Positions 7,696-16,393 of a stretch of 64,000 bases of DNA are shown one piece after another. Positions within the stretch are counted from its first letter, which is position 1. Every line of letters begins with the position of its first letter. Origin of the DNA: Pseudobutyrivibrio ruminis CF1b. GTDB lineage: Bacteria > Bacillota > Clostridia > Lachnospirales > Lachnospiraceae. The DNA lies in assembly GCF_000424005.1 (NCBI RefSeq), contig NZ_AUJB01000008.1, positions 744,001-808,000 of the forward strand, written 5' to 3'. The notes below the pieces were generated by a model that searched no databases, had not been told where the DNA came from, and saw nothing but the letters and a program-made list of their open reading frames with translations. A program made the translations under genes and the position numbers.

Positions 7696-8892
7696 ATGAA
7701 GATTTTAGTTATCAACTGTGGTAGTTCATCTCTTAAGTATCAGGTAATTGATTCTGAGAGCGAGCAGGTACTTTGCAAAGGACTTTGTGAGAGAATTGGT
7801 ATCGATGGACGTATCGTATATCAGAAGGAAGGTCTTGATAAGGAGATTACAGACATTCCTATGCCAACACACAAGGAGGCTGTTGCAGCTGTTATCGATG
7901 CAATCACAAATGATAAGACAGGCGCTATTGCATCCCTTGATGAGATCGATGCTGTAGGACACAGAATCGTACACGGTGGTGAGAAGTTTGCAGCTTCTGC
8001 ACTTATTACAGATGAAATGATTAAGGTTGTAGAGGAGTGTAATGATCTTGCTCCACTTCACAACCCAGCAAATATTATTGGTATTAACGCATGCCGCGAG
8101 CTTATGCCAGGCAAGCCACAGGTAGGTGTATTTGATACAGCTTTCCATCAGACAATGCCTCAGGAAGCTTATATGTACGCTGTACCTTATAAGTATTATG
8201 AGCAGTATGGTGTTCGTCGTTATGGTTTCCACGGAACATCACACAGCTATGTTTCAAAGAGAGTTTGCGAGTTTGCAAATGCAGACCTTAACAACTCAAA
8301 GATTATCGTTTGCCACATCGGTAACGGTGCATCTTGCTGTGCAGTATTAAATGGAAAGTCTGTTGATACTTCAATGGGTCTTTCTCCACTTGAGGGTCTT
8401 GTAATGGGTACTCGTTCAGGTGATATCGATCCTTCAGCTGTTGAGTACATGGCTAAGAAGGAAGGTCTTGATTTCGCAGGCGTTATGAACGTACTTAACA
8501 AGGAGTCAGGTGCACTTGGTATTTCTGGTCTTTCATCAGATTTCAGAGACCTTCTTGCAGCTTCTGCAGAGGGAAATAAGAGAGCACAGCTCGCTATGGA
8601 TATGATTGCATATCGTATCGCTAAGTATGTAGGTGCTTACGCAGCTGCTATGAACGGTGTAGATATGATTTGCTTCACAGCAGGTCTTGGAGAGAACAAC
8701 GCTGGCCTTCGTCAGGCTGTATGTAATCACCTTGGATTCATGGGCGTTGAGCTTGATGCATCTAGAAACGAAGGCCCTTCAGAGGACAAGCTTATTTCTT
8801 CAGACTCTTCAAAGGTTAAGGTATTTGTTATCCCTACAAATGAAGAGGTTATGATTGCAAGAGATACAGCAGCTATCGTATCTGGAAAATAA
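7696..8892 (+). CDS. ackA: Acetate kinase
   Basis: AckA converts acetyl phosphate and ADP to acetate and ATP, the last step of fermentative acetate production. The 398-residue ASKHA-fold protein shows NCGSSSLKYQ at 6-15, GFHGTSHSYV near 177-186, HIGNGAS near 207 and GLGENN near the C-terminus. AAAGGA lies ahead of the ATG. No phosphotransacetylase gene is adjacent. The gene appears monocistronic: a separate consensus promoter follows it. Confidence 0.98.
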   Translation: MKILVINCGSSSLKYQVIDSESEQVLCKGLCERIGIDGRIVYQKEGLDKEITDIPMPTHKEAVAAVIDAITNDKTGAIASLDEIDAVGHRIVHGGEKFAASALITDEMIKVVEECNDLAPLHNPANIIGINACRELMPGKPQVGVFDTAFHQTMPQEAYMYAVPYKYYEQYGVRRYGFHGTSHSYVSKRVCEFANADLNNSKIIVCHIGNGASCCAVLNGKSVDTSMGLSPLEGLVMGTRSGDIDPSAVEYMAKKEGLDFAGVMNVLNKESGALGISGLSSDFRDLLAASAEGNKRAQLAMDMIAYRIAKYVGAYAAAMNGVDMICFTAGLGENNAGLRQAVCNHLGFMGVELDASRNEGPSEDKLISSDSSKVKVFVIPTNEEVMIARDTAAIVSGK

Positions 8893-8927
8893 TTATTAAA
8901 TATAGTATTAAAATTTGCAGAAAATGT

Positions 8928-8956
8928 TTGACAACTATATTTCTGCTATGTATAAT
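8928..8956 (+). promoter_or_regulatory. Full-consensus sigma-A promoter of the yceD-rpmF operon
   Basis: TTGACA (8928-8933) and TATAAT (8951-8956), both perfect consensus hexamers, are separated by 17 bases. Confidence 0.9.
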
Positions 8957-8982
8957 TGACAAAGTGTGGATAGGAGATATTT

Positions 8983-9513
8983 ATGAAGATTTCTATTAAG
9001 GATATTACTTCATTGACTGATCAGAATAAGAAGTTCGCAGGTTCATGCGATATAAAAGATTTTTCTTATCTTGGCAGTGAGTTTTCTATCAACCACATAG
9101 AGCCATTTGAAGTAGTTTTATCTATGATTGGAAATGGTAAGCTTCACATCACATTTGATACTGAAAGTACTATTTCAGGTGCGTGTGACAGATGCTTAAC
9201 AGAAGTTACTTTTAAGGTTCCTGTTTCTGTTGATGAGACAATTCAGGTTTCTGATGGAGAAGTAGTTCCTGATGAAGAGCTTGGTCCTTACTCATTTATT
9301 GATGGAGAGGACATTCTGGTAGATGAGCTAATTTTAAACGAGATCTTAGTGAATTTCCCGGCAAAGATATTGTGCCAGGATGACTGCAAGGGTATTTGCC
9401 CGGTTTGCGGAAAGAATCGTAACATTGAAGCCTGTGGCTGCGATGATACAGTTTTAGATCCTAGAATGGCACAATTTTTAGATGTCTTTAATAGCTTTAA
9501 GGAGGTGAAATAG
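8983..9513 (+). CDS. yceD: DUF177 (YceD) protein
   Basis: This is a 176-residue YceD/DUF177 protein, conserved next to rpmF across bacteria and linked in plants and E. coli to 23S rRNA maturation or accumulation. It has a Cys pair CDRC at 68-71 and a C-terminal cluster beginning CQDDC at 131-135 with further CPVCG and CGC motifs, suggesting a metal-binding ribbon. AGGAGA precedes the ATG. It ends one base before rpmF and shares its promoter. Confidence 0.85.
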   Translation: MKISIKDITSLTDQNKKFAGSCDIKDFSYLGSEFSINHIEPFEVVLSMIGNGKLHITFDTESTISGACDRCLTEVTFKVPVSVDETIQVSDGEVVPDEELGPYSFIDGEDILVDELILNEILVNFPAKILCQDDCKGICPVCGKNRNIEACGCDDTVLDPRMAQFLDVFNSFKEVK

Positions 9514-9514
9514 C

Positions 9515-9694
9515 ATGTCTATTTGTCCAAAGAACAAATCTTCTAAGGGAAGAAGAGATAAAAGAAGAGCAAATTGGAAGATGAGCAACCCTACTCTTGT
9601 TAAGTGCAGCAAGTGCGGCGAGCTTATGGTACCACACAGAGTTTGCAAGAACTGTGGTTCATACAACAAAAAAGAAATCATTACTGTAGAATAA
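9515..9694 (+). CDS. rpmF: Ribosomal protein L32 (zinc-binding form)
   Basis: This is a 59-residue 50S protein beginning MSICPKNKSSKGRRDKRR. It has CSKC at 31-34 and CKNC at 44-47, the four-cysteine ribbon of the zinc-dependent (C+) L32 form. AAGGAGGTG sits just upstream, overlapping the end of yceD. It is followed by a strong terminator. Confidence 0.97.
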   Translation: MSICPKNKSSKGRRDKRRANWKMSNPTLVKCSKCGELMVPHRVCKNCGSYNKKEIITVE

Positions 9695-9709
9695 TTTACG
9701 TATTGAGTC

Positions 9710-9740
9710 GCCCCTCGTTTTTTCGAGGGGCTTTTCTTTT
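9710..9740 (+). terminator. Terminator after rpmF
   Basis: The 8-bp GC-rich stem 9710-9717/9724-9731 with a T6 loop is followed by TTTTCTTTT. It separates yceD-rpmF from plsX. A TATACT at 9755-9760 could be the -10 box of a separate plsX promoter, but the -35 match (TTTTCT, 9732-9737) is weak. Confidence 0.85.
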
Positions 9741-9788
9741 GATTGCATTTCAAGTATACTTTTAGCAGTATGTAAGAAAGGGAATGTT

Positions 9789-10808
9789 ATGGGTGATTAC
9801 ACAGTAGTAGCACTTGATGCCATGGGTGGAGACAACGCTCCATCAGAGATGGTAAAAGGCGCAGTAGACGCAGTAAATCTTAATAAAGAAGTTAAGGTTA
9901 TTCTTGTTGGAAAGGAAGACGTTATAAAGTCTGAGCTTCAGTCTTACCAGTATCCAACAGAACAGATTGAAATAAAGAATGCCACTGAAATTATCGAGAC
10001 AGCAGAGCATCCTGTTATGGCTATTAAGCGTAAGAAGGATTCTTCTATGGTAGTTGGTCTTCATCTTGTAAAGGATGGAGTGGCTGATGCCTTTGTTTCT
10101 GCTGGAAACTCAGGAGCACTTCTTACAGGCGGTCTTGGTATCGTAGGACGTATACGTGGTATCGAGAGAGCTCCATTTGGAGCATTGTTCCCAGTAAAGA
10201 CAGGTGTAGCATTACTTGCTGATTCAGGAGCTAATGTAGACTGTCGTGCAAGCCATCTTGTACAGTTTGCAAAGATGGGAAGCATCTATATGGAAAAGGT
10301 AGTTGGCATTAAGAATCCTCGAGTAGCCATTGTTAATGTTGGTGCAGAAGAGGAAAAGGGTAATGCTCTTGTAAAAGAGACAATGCCATTATTAAAGGAA
10401 TGCAAGGATATTAATTTCATTGGTAGTATAGAAGCCAGAGAAATCCCAAATGGTTACGCAGATGTTATCGTTTGCGATGGCTTTGTTGGCAATGTTATTT
10501 TAAAGCTTTATGAAGGTTTGGCAGGTACTCTTGTTTCTGTTATTAAGGGCGGTCTTATGAGCACACTTCGCTCAAAGATTGGTGCAGCACTTGCCCTTCC
10601 AGCTCTTAAGAGCACATTAAAGAGTTTTGATGCCACAGAGTATGGCGGAGCTCCACTTCTTGGTTTAAAGGGTCTTGTTGTTAAGACTCATGGTAGTGCC
10701 AAGGCTGGTGAGGTAAAGAACACTATTTTCCAGTGCCTCACATTTAAGGAGCAGAAGATTAACGAGCATATCCAGAATAATATAGTAATAGAGAAAAAGG
10801 AGGACTAG
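9789..10808 (+). CDS. plsX: Phosphate acyltransferase PlsX
   Basis: PlsX converts acyl-ACP to acyl-phosphate, the acyl donor for PlsY (encoded at 38.3 kb). The 339-residue length and blocks VALDAMGGDNAP, SAGNSGALLTGG and VCDGFVGNVILK identify it. It is a peripheral membrane enzyme. It is followed after 3 bases by acpP, which supplies its acyl carrier, the classical plsX-acpP-rnc arrangement. Confidence 0.97.
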   Translation: MGDYTVVALDAMGGDNAPSEMVKGAVDAVNLNKEVKVILVGKEDVIKSELQSYQYPTEQIEIKNATEIIETAEHPVMAIKRKKDSSMVVGLHLVKDGVADAFVSAGNSGALLTGGLGIVGRIRGIERAPFGALFPVKTGVALLADSGANVDCRASHLVQFAKMGSIYMEKVVGIKNPRVAIVNVGAEEEKGNALVKETMPLLKECKDINFIGSIEAREIPNGYADVIVCDGFVGNVILKLYEGLAGTLVSVIKGGLMSTLRSKIGAALALPALKSTLKSFDATEYGGAPLLGLKGLVVKTHGSAKAGEVKNTIFQCLTFKEQKINEHIQNNIVIEKKED

Positions 10809-10811
10809 AAC

Positions 10812-11048
10812 ATGGAATTCGATTTACTTAAGGAGATTATCGCAGAGGTATTAAATGTAGATACAGCTGAAATCAAGCCAGAGACAACATTTGTTGACGA
10901 TTTAGGAGCTGATTCTCTTGATGTATTCCAGATCATCATGGGTGTTGAGGAAAAGCTTAACATCGAAGTTGATACAGATGCAGCTGAGAAGCTTTCTACA
11001 GTTGGTGATGCAGTAGAGCTTATTAAGAAGACTGTTGCAGAGAAATAA
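10812..11048 (+). CDS. acpP: Acyl carrier protein
   Basis: This is a 78-residue acidic four-helix carrier. The phosphopantetheine attachment site is Ser35 in DDLGADSLDVFQ. AAGGAGG precedes the ATG. It carries acyl chains for fatty acid synthesis and PlsX. Confidence 0.98.
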   Translation: MEFDLLKEIIAEVLNVDTAEIKPETTFVDDLGADSLDVFQIIMGVEEKLNIEVDTDAAEKLSTVGDAVELIKKTVAEK

Positions 11049-11061
11049 GAAAAAATAACTG

Positions 11062-11090
11062 GAAAGCATCCAGGTTATCTGGATGCTTTC
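11062..11090 (+). other. Intercistronic hairpin between acpP and rnc
   Basis: A perfect 12-bp stem (11062-11073 with 11079-11090) with loop GTTAT and no following T-run. It is unlikely to terminate; it may stabilise the acpP mRNA end or be an RNase III target, since the next gene encodes RNase III. Confidence 0.6.
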
Positions 11091-11113
11091 TCATATACTC
11101 AGGAGGTAACTTT

Positions 11114-11815
11114 TTGAAAGATTTAAAAGAGTTTCAAAAGACTATCGGTTATGAGTTTAGAGACGAAAGCTTATTACGTCAGGCACTTACACATAGTTCA
11201 TATGCTAATGAGCACCATATGAAAAAGCTCTCTGACAATGAGAGACTTGAGTTCCTTGGTGATGCTGTGCTTGAGATTGTATCGAGTGAGTTTTTGTATC
11301 TAAATTATACTGATTTAAATGAGGGTAAGCTTTCTAGGCTTAGAGCCAGCATTGTATGTGAGCCTACCCTTGCTTATATCTGTAAGGAGATTAATCTTGG
11401 AGATTATGTTCTCCTTTCTAAGGGCGAAGACATGACAGGTGGACGTACCAGAAAGTCTATTTTGTCTGATGCCTTCGAGGCTACTATTGGCGCTATCTTT
11501 TTGGATGGCGGTATGGAGCCGGCATCTCAGTACATTCATCGTTTTGTATTAAATGATATTGAGCATAAGCAGCTGTTCTACGACAGCAAGACACGTTTGC
11601 AGGAAGTAGTGCAGGCTAATTTTAAGGAGTCACTTACTTACGAGCTTCTTTCTGAATCTGGCCCAGACCATGCAAAACCGTTCAAGGTCCAGGCTATGGT
11701 TGGCGACCGTATTCTTGGTTACGGAATTGGTAGCACAAAGAAGGCCGCTGAGCAGGAAGCCGCATACGAAGGCCTCATGCGTTTACACAAGGAAGATTCT
11801 ATAAAGATTATATAA
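11114..11815 (+). CDS. rnc: Ribonuclease III (TTG start)
   Basis: RNase III cleaves double-stranded RNA, notably rRNA precursors. The 233-residue protein has the catalytic signature NERLEFLGDAVLEIV near 41-55 and a C-terminal double-stranded-RNA-binding domain (about 160-230, with KKAAEQEAA). AGGAGG at 11101-11106 is 7 bases before a TTG at 11114, which is the only well-placed start. Confidence 0.97.
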   Translation: MKDLKEFQKTIGYEFRDESLLRQALTHSSYANEHHMKKLSDNERLEFLGDAVLEIVSSEFLYLNYTDLNEGKLSRLRASIVCEPTLAYICKEINLGDYVLLSKGEDMTGGRTRKSILSDAFEATIGAIFLDGGMEPASQYIHRFVLNDIEHKQLFYDSKTRLQEVVQANFKESLTYELLSESGPDHAKPFKVQAMVGDRILGYGIGSTKKAAEQEAAYEGLMRLHKEDSIKII

Positions 11816-11880
11816 CGTTAGTGTAACAGGCGGTGGTTTATATCAACTGGGGAGTAGAGAAAAATTTCAGGGAGAAAAAA

Positions 11881-14800
11881 ATGTATTTAAAAAGTATAGA
11901 ATTATATGGATTCAAGTCTTTTGCGCATAAGATGAAGTTTGAATTCCATAATGGAATTACAGGTATTGTAGGTCCTAATGGTTCCGGAAAGTCCAATGTA
12001 GCTGATGCTGTAAGATGGGTTCTTGGTGAGCAGTCAGCAAAGCAGCTCCGTGGAGCTTCCATGCAGGATGTTATCTTTGCAGGTACCGAGGCCAGAAAGC
12101 CACTTTCATATGCTTATGTTGCACTTACCATGGACAATTCTGACCATGTGCTTCCAGTAGATTATGAAGAGGTTACAATTGCACGTAGAGTTTATCGTTC
12201 AGGCGAGAGTGAGTACCTTTTAAATGGTACACCATGTCGTCTTAAGGATGTTGCTGAGCTTTTCTATGATACTGGTGTCGGTAAAGAAGGTTACTCTATC
12301 ATCGGACAGGGTCAGATTGAGAAGATTCTTTCTGGTAAGCCTGAGGATAGACGTGAGCTTTTTGACGAAGCTGTAGGTATTGTTAAATATAAAAAGAGAA
12401 AAGCTGCTTCTGTAAAGAAGCTTGAAAATGAGCGTGAAAATCTTGTTCGAGTAAATGATATTTTATCAGAGCAGGAACGTAGAATTGGACCTTTGGAAAA
12501 GCAGTCTGAGGATGCAAAGAAATACCTCAAGTTAAAAGAAGACTTGAAGAAACTTGATGTTAATGCATTCCTTTTAGAGGTTGACCGTCTTAATAATAAT
12601 CTCGAAGAAGTAGAAAAGAATTCTAAGATTGCCAGCGAGCAGCTAGAAGCAAGCAAGGCTTCTCAGGAAGATATACGTGTTAAATATGATGCGTTAGAGC
12701 AGGAAATCACAGATCTTGATGAGAAGATTGAAAGCTTAAAGCAGCAACAGTCTGATTCTACACTCCTTAAGGGAAAGCTTGAAAATGAGATTGCCCTTTT
12801 AGAGGAAAAGATTCGTTCAGCTAATGCTACTGATGAAAGTCTTTCAGCACGTGTAGCTGAGATTGAAGCTGATAAGAAAGAGAAAGAAGAACAGCTTGCA
12901 GGTTTTAAGTCTGAGAAGGAATCTTTAGATAAGACATTGGAAGAGGCTGTTGAGCGTCTCAATTCTGTTAAGAGCAACTACTCTGATTTACAGAATGCAA
13001 TTGTTGCAAACAACGAAAAGATTGACGCAAACAACAAGGCTATTATGGAGCTTCTTAATAACAGAGCTTCTATTAAGTCTAAGGAACAGCGTCTTGAGAC
13101 AATGCTTGAGCAGACAAATATCCGTAAAGCAAAGCTTACACAGCGTCTCTTAGAGAGAAAGACTCGTGAAGAAGATCTTGATTCTGCTGTAGCGGCAGCT
13201 GAAGAAGAGTTCAAGAATGCTCAGAGTCTTCTTTTAGAGCTTCAGGATAAGGATAAAGAGCTTAACGAAAAAGCTGCTGAGTGGAAAGAAAAGAATCGCA
13301 AGAATTTTGCTGATTTACAGGTTAAAAAGGATGAATTTGCCAGAGTTCAGACACGCTTGGAGTCTGTTAAGAATATTGCTGAGCGTTACGAGGGATATGG
13401 AAATTCTACTCGTAAGGTTATGGAACAGAAGGGTAAGATTAAGGGTATCGAAGGTGTCGTATCTGACCTTATCCATGTAGAAAAGAAATATGAGATGGCT
13501 ATCGAGACAGCTCTCGGTGGAAACATCCAGAATATCGTTACAGATGATGAGGCCTGTGCAAAGGAGCTTATCCGTTTCCTTAAGGATAATAAGCTTGGAC
13601 GTGCTACATTCCTTCCACTTACATCTGTAGATGGACGTGGCAACTTCAAAAAGACAGAAGTTCTTAATGAAAAGGGTGTACTTGGTCTTGCATCAGAGCT
13701 TGTTACTTGTGACAGCAAATTTGATGGTGTAGTTGCTTACTTACTTGGAAGAGTTGTTGTTACAGATAATATTGATTCTGCTATTGCACTTGCAAAGAAA
13801 AATAATTACAGCATTCATATAGTTACAGTCGATGGCGAATACCTGGCTCCAGGTGGTTCCATGACTGGTGGTCATTTCAAGAATAAGTCAAATCTTCTTG
13901 GAAGAAACCGTGAAATGGAAGAGCTTGAAGAGAAGCTTGATGTTCTTTCTAAGGAAATGGATGACTTAAAGAAGCGTGCTGACGATATTGAGGCAGCTGC
14001 AGGTCTTCTTGAATCTGACAGAGAGGATAACACTGCTAAGCTCAACGAGGCAGCCATTGCACTTAACACTGCTAAGCTTGGTTTAGACCGTGCTAATGAG
14101 CAGAAAAAGGAAAGCCTTACAGCTTATGAAGGACTTTCTAAAGAAAGTGAGGAGCTTGAGGCTCAGCTTACTGAGATTGCTGCCGGAAAGAAAGAGATTG
14201 ATTTCGAAAAGAAGGAATCAGAGGACAAGGAAGCAGAGCTCAAAGCTGAGATTCAGAAGCTTTCTGATGAAGTTGATGAGAAGACTTACATGGAGACTTC
14301 TGTTAACAGAACAATGTCTGAAGTCCTCATCGAGGAAGCTAATGCTCGCAGCAACGTAGATTTCGTTCAGCAGAATATCGACCGTGTTACTGCGGAAATC
14401 GAAAAATGTGACAGCGATATAGCTACTATCAAAGAAAACGCTAAATCTTCTAAAGAGGAAATCGAGACTAATACAATGAGAATCGAAGAGATTAAGGATA
14501 CAATTTCTGCTTCAGATGATTCCTTTGGACAGCTTGAGACTGAGATTAAAGAAAACATTGAGAAGCGTGAAAATCTTAATAACTCACATAAGAATTTCTT
14601 TGAACAGCGACAGGAGATATCAGACAGAATCTCTGAGCTTGATAAGGAAATCTACCGTCTGGATTCACAGAAAGAGAAGATTAACGATTCTATTTCTTAC
14701 CAGAACAATTACATGTGGAATGAGTACGAGCTCACATACCACAATGCAGAAGAGCTTAAGAATCCTGAACTCAATGACTTGGATCAGATGAAGAAGGATG

Positions 14801-15441
14801 CCAATAAGATTAAGAACTCTATTCGTGCAATGGGCAATGTAAATGTCAATGCTATCGAAGAGTTCAAAGAGCTTTCTGAGAGATATAACTTCCTCAAGGG
14901 ACAGCATGATGATCTTGTTGAGGCAGAGGCTTCACTTGTTCGAATCATCGAAGAGCTTGATGAGGGAATGAGAAAGCAGTTTGCAGAAGGCTTTAAGGAT
15001 ATTCAGGTACAGTTTGACAAGGCATTCAAGGAACTCTTTGGAGGTGGTCACGGTACATTAGAGCTTGTTGATAGTGAGAACCTTCTTGAGACAGGTATTA
15101 TTATTAATGCCCAGCCACCAGGAAAGAAGCTCATCAATATGATGCAGATGTCCGGTGGTGAGAAGTCGCTTACAGCTATCGCGTTATTATTTGCAATTCA
15201 GAATCTTAAGCCATCACCATTCTGTCTCCTTGACGAGATTGAGGCGGCACTTGATGATGCAAACGTAGACCGTTTTGCAAATTACTTACATAAGCTCACA
15301 AAGAATACCCAGTTTATTGTTATCACACACCGTCGTGGTACAATGAACGCTGCTGACAGACTTTTCGGTATCACAATGCAGGAAAAGGGTGTATCAGCAC
15401 TTGTTTCAGTAAATCTTATAGAATCACAGTTGGATGATTAG
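11881..15441 (+). CDS. smc: Chromosome segregation SMC ATPase
   Basis: SMC is the core ATPase of bacterial condensin (with ScpA/ScpB) and compacts and separates origins. The 1186 residues comprise an N-terminal head with Walker A GPNGSGKS at 31-38, a coiled coil, a hinge near 520-660 (GVVSDLIHVE ... GGHFKNKSN after it), a second coiled coil, and a C-terminal head with signature MSGGEKSL near 1090 and Walker B LLDEIEAAL near 1115. I start at the ATG at 11881 (AGGGAG 6 bases upstream); a GTG at 11833 would add 16 residues without a good ribosome-binding site. rnc-smc-ftsY order is standard in Firmicutes. Confidence 0.97.
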   Translation: MYLKSIELYGFKSFAHKMKFEFHNGITGIVGPNGSGKSNVADAVRWVLGEQSAKQLRGASMQDVIFAGTEARKPLSYAYVALTMDNSDHVLPVDYEEVTIARRVYRSGESEYLLNGTPCRLKDVAELFYDTGVGKEGYSIIGQGQIEKILSGKPEDRRELFDEAVGIVKYKKRKAASVKKLENERENLVRVNDILSEQERRIGPLEKQSEDAKKYLKLKEDLKKLDVNAFLLEVDRLNNNLEEVEKNSKIASEQLEASKASQEDIRVKYDALEQEITDLDEKIESLKQQQSDSTLLKGKLENEIALLEEKIRSANATDESLSARVAEIEADKKEKEEQLAGFKSEKESLDKTLEEAVERLNSVKSNYSDLQNAIVANNEKIDANNKAIMELLNNRASIKSKEQRLETMLEQTNIRKAKLTQRLLERKTREEDLDSAVAAAEEEFKNAQSLLLELQDKDKELNEKAAEWKEKNRKNFADLQVKKDEFARVQTRLESVKNIAERYEGYGNSTRKVMEQKGKIKGIEGVVSDLIHVEKKYEMAIETALGGNIQNIVTDDEACAKELIRFLKDNKLGRATFLPLTSVDGRGNFKKTEVLNEKGVLGLASELVTCDSKFDGVVAYLLGRVVVTDNIDSAIALAKKNNYSIHIVTVDGEYLAPGGSMTGGHFKNKSNLLGRNREMEELEEKLDVLSKEMDDLKKRADDIEAAAGLLESDREDNTAKLNEAAIALNTAKLGLDRANEQKKESLTAYEGLSKESEELEAQLTEIAAGKKEIDFEKKESEDKEAELKAEIQKLSDEVDEKTYMETSVNRTMSEVLIEEANARSNVDFVQQNIDRVTAEIEKCDSDIATIKENAKSSKEEIETNTMRIEEIKDTISASDDSFGQLETEIKENIEKRENLNNSHKNFFEQRQEISDRISELDKEIYRLDSQKEKINDSISYQNNYMWNEYELTYHNAEELKNPELNDLDQMKKDANKIKNSIRAMGNVNVNAIEEFKELSERYNFLKGQHDDLVEAEASLVRIIEELDEGMRKQFAEGFKDIQVQFDKAFKELFGGGHGTLELVDSENLLETGIIINAQPPGKKLINMMQMSGGEKSLTAIALLFAIQNLKPSPFCLLDEIEAALDDANVDRFANYLHKLTKNTQFIVITHRRGTMNAADRLFGITMQEKGVSALVSVNLIESQLDD

Positions 15442-15443
15442 TT

Positions 15444-16373
15444 ATGGCAGAAAAAATACCATTTTGGAAACGTCTCGTTAAGGGACTTACAAAGACAAGA
15501 GATAATTTTATAAAATCCATGGATTACATCTTCAATGGATTTTCAAACATTGATGAGGACTTCTACGAGGAATTGGAAGAGGTCCTTATCATGGGCGATA
15601 TTGGTGTGCGCACTACTGAGACTATCCTCGATGACCTCAGGGATGCAGTAAAGAAAGAGCACATCAAAGAGCCTGCACAATGTAAAGAATTTCTTATTAA
15701 TGAAATTAAGGAGCAGATGTCACTTGATGAGACAAGCTTTGACTTCGAGAAAAAGACATCTGTTGTACTTGTTATAGGTGTAAACGGTGTAGGAAAGACT
15801 ACTACCATCGGAAAGCTTGCAGGAAAGCTTAAGGCAAACGGCAAGAAGGTAATGGTGGCAGGAGCTGATACATTTAGAGCGGCAGCATCTGACCAGCTTA
15901 AAGAATGGGCTGACAGAGCAGACGTTGATTTTGTCGGAGGCCCAGAGGGTTCTGATCCAGCTGCAGTCGTTTACGATGCAGTTCATGCAGCAAAGGCCCG
16001 TGGCATTGATGTCTTATTAGTAGATACAGCAGGTCGTCTTCATAATAAGAAAAACCTTATGAACGAACTTTCTAAGATTAACAGCACAATCACCAAGGAA
16101 TTCCCAGAAGCATACAGGGAGACACTTATTGTTCTTGATGGAACAACAGGTCAGAATGCCCTTGTTCAGGCTAAGGAATTTTCTGAGGTTACAGATATTT
16201 CTGGTATTGTTCTCACAAAACTTGATGGAACAGCAAAAGGAGGTATTGCAATTGCAATACAATCTGAGTTAAAATTACCGGTAAAATACATTGGTGTTGG
16301 AGAAACAATAGACGACTTAGAAAAGTTCAACGCAGACGAATTTGTTAATGCCTTGTTCTACGCTGAACAGTAA
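15444..16373 (+). CDS. ftsY: Signal recognition particle receptor FtsY
   Basis: FtsY is the membrane-associated SRP receptor GTPase that docks ribosome-SRP complexes to the translocon. The 309-residue NG-type protein has P-loop GVNGVGKTTT near 112-121, DTFRAAASDQL and DTAGRLHNKKNL. The acidic A-domain is short, as in many Gram-positive bacteria. It starts 2 bases after smc and is probably translationally coupled; its partner Ffh is encoded about 2 kb downstream. Confidence 0.97.
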   Translation: MAEKIPFWKRLVKGLTKTRDNFIKSMDYIFNGFSNIDEDFYEELEEVLIMGDIGVRTTETILDDLRDAVKKEHIKEPAQCKEFLINEIKEQMSLDETSFDFEKKTSVVLVIGVNGVGKTTTIGKLAGKLKANGKKVMVAGADTFRAAASDQLKEWADRADVDFVGGPEGSDPAAVVYDAVHAAKARGIDVLLVDTAGRLHNKKNLMNELSKINSTITKEFPEAYRETLIVLDGTTGQNALVQAKEFSEVTDISGIVLTKLDGTAKGGIAIAIQSELKLPVKYIGVGETIDDLEKFNADEFVNALFYAEQ

Positions 16374-16393
16374 GCGTCAGTAAGGGAGAAAAA

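Noticed and set aside
11833-11880. GTG start extending SMC by 16 residues
   Set aside because: The ATG at 11881 has a good Shine-Dalgarno site and gives the canonical MYLKSIELYGFKSF start.
16374-16393. T-box or amino-acid leader before ilvA
   Set aside because: The gap is only 20 bases; no structure possible.
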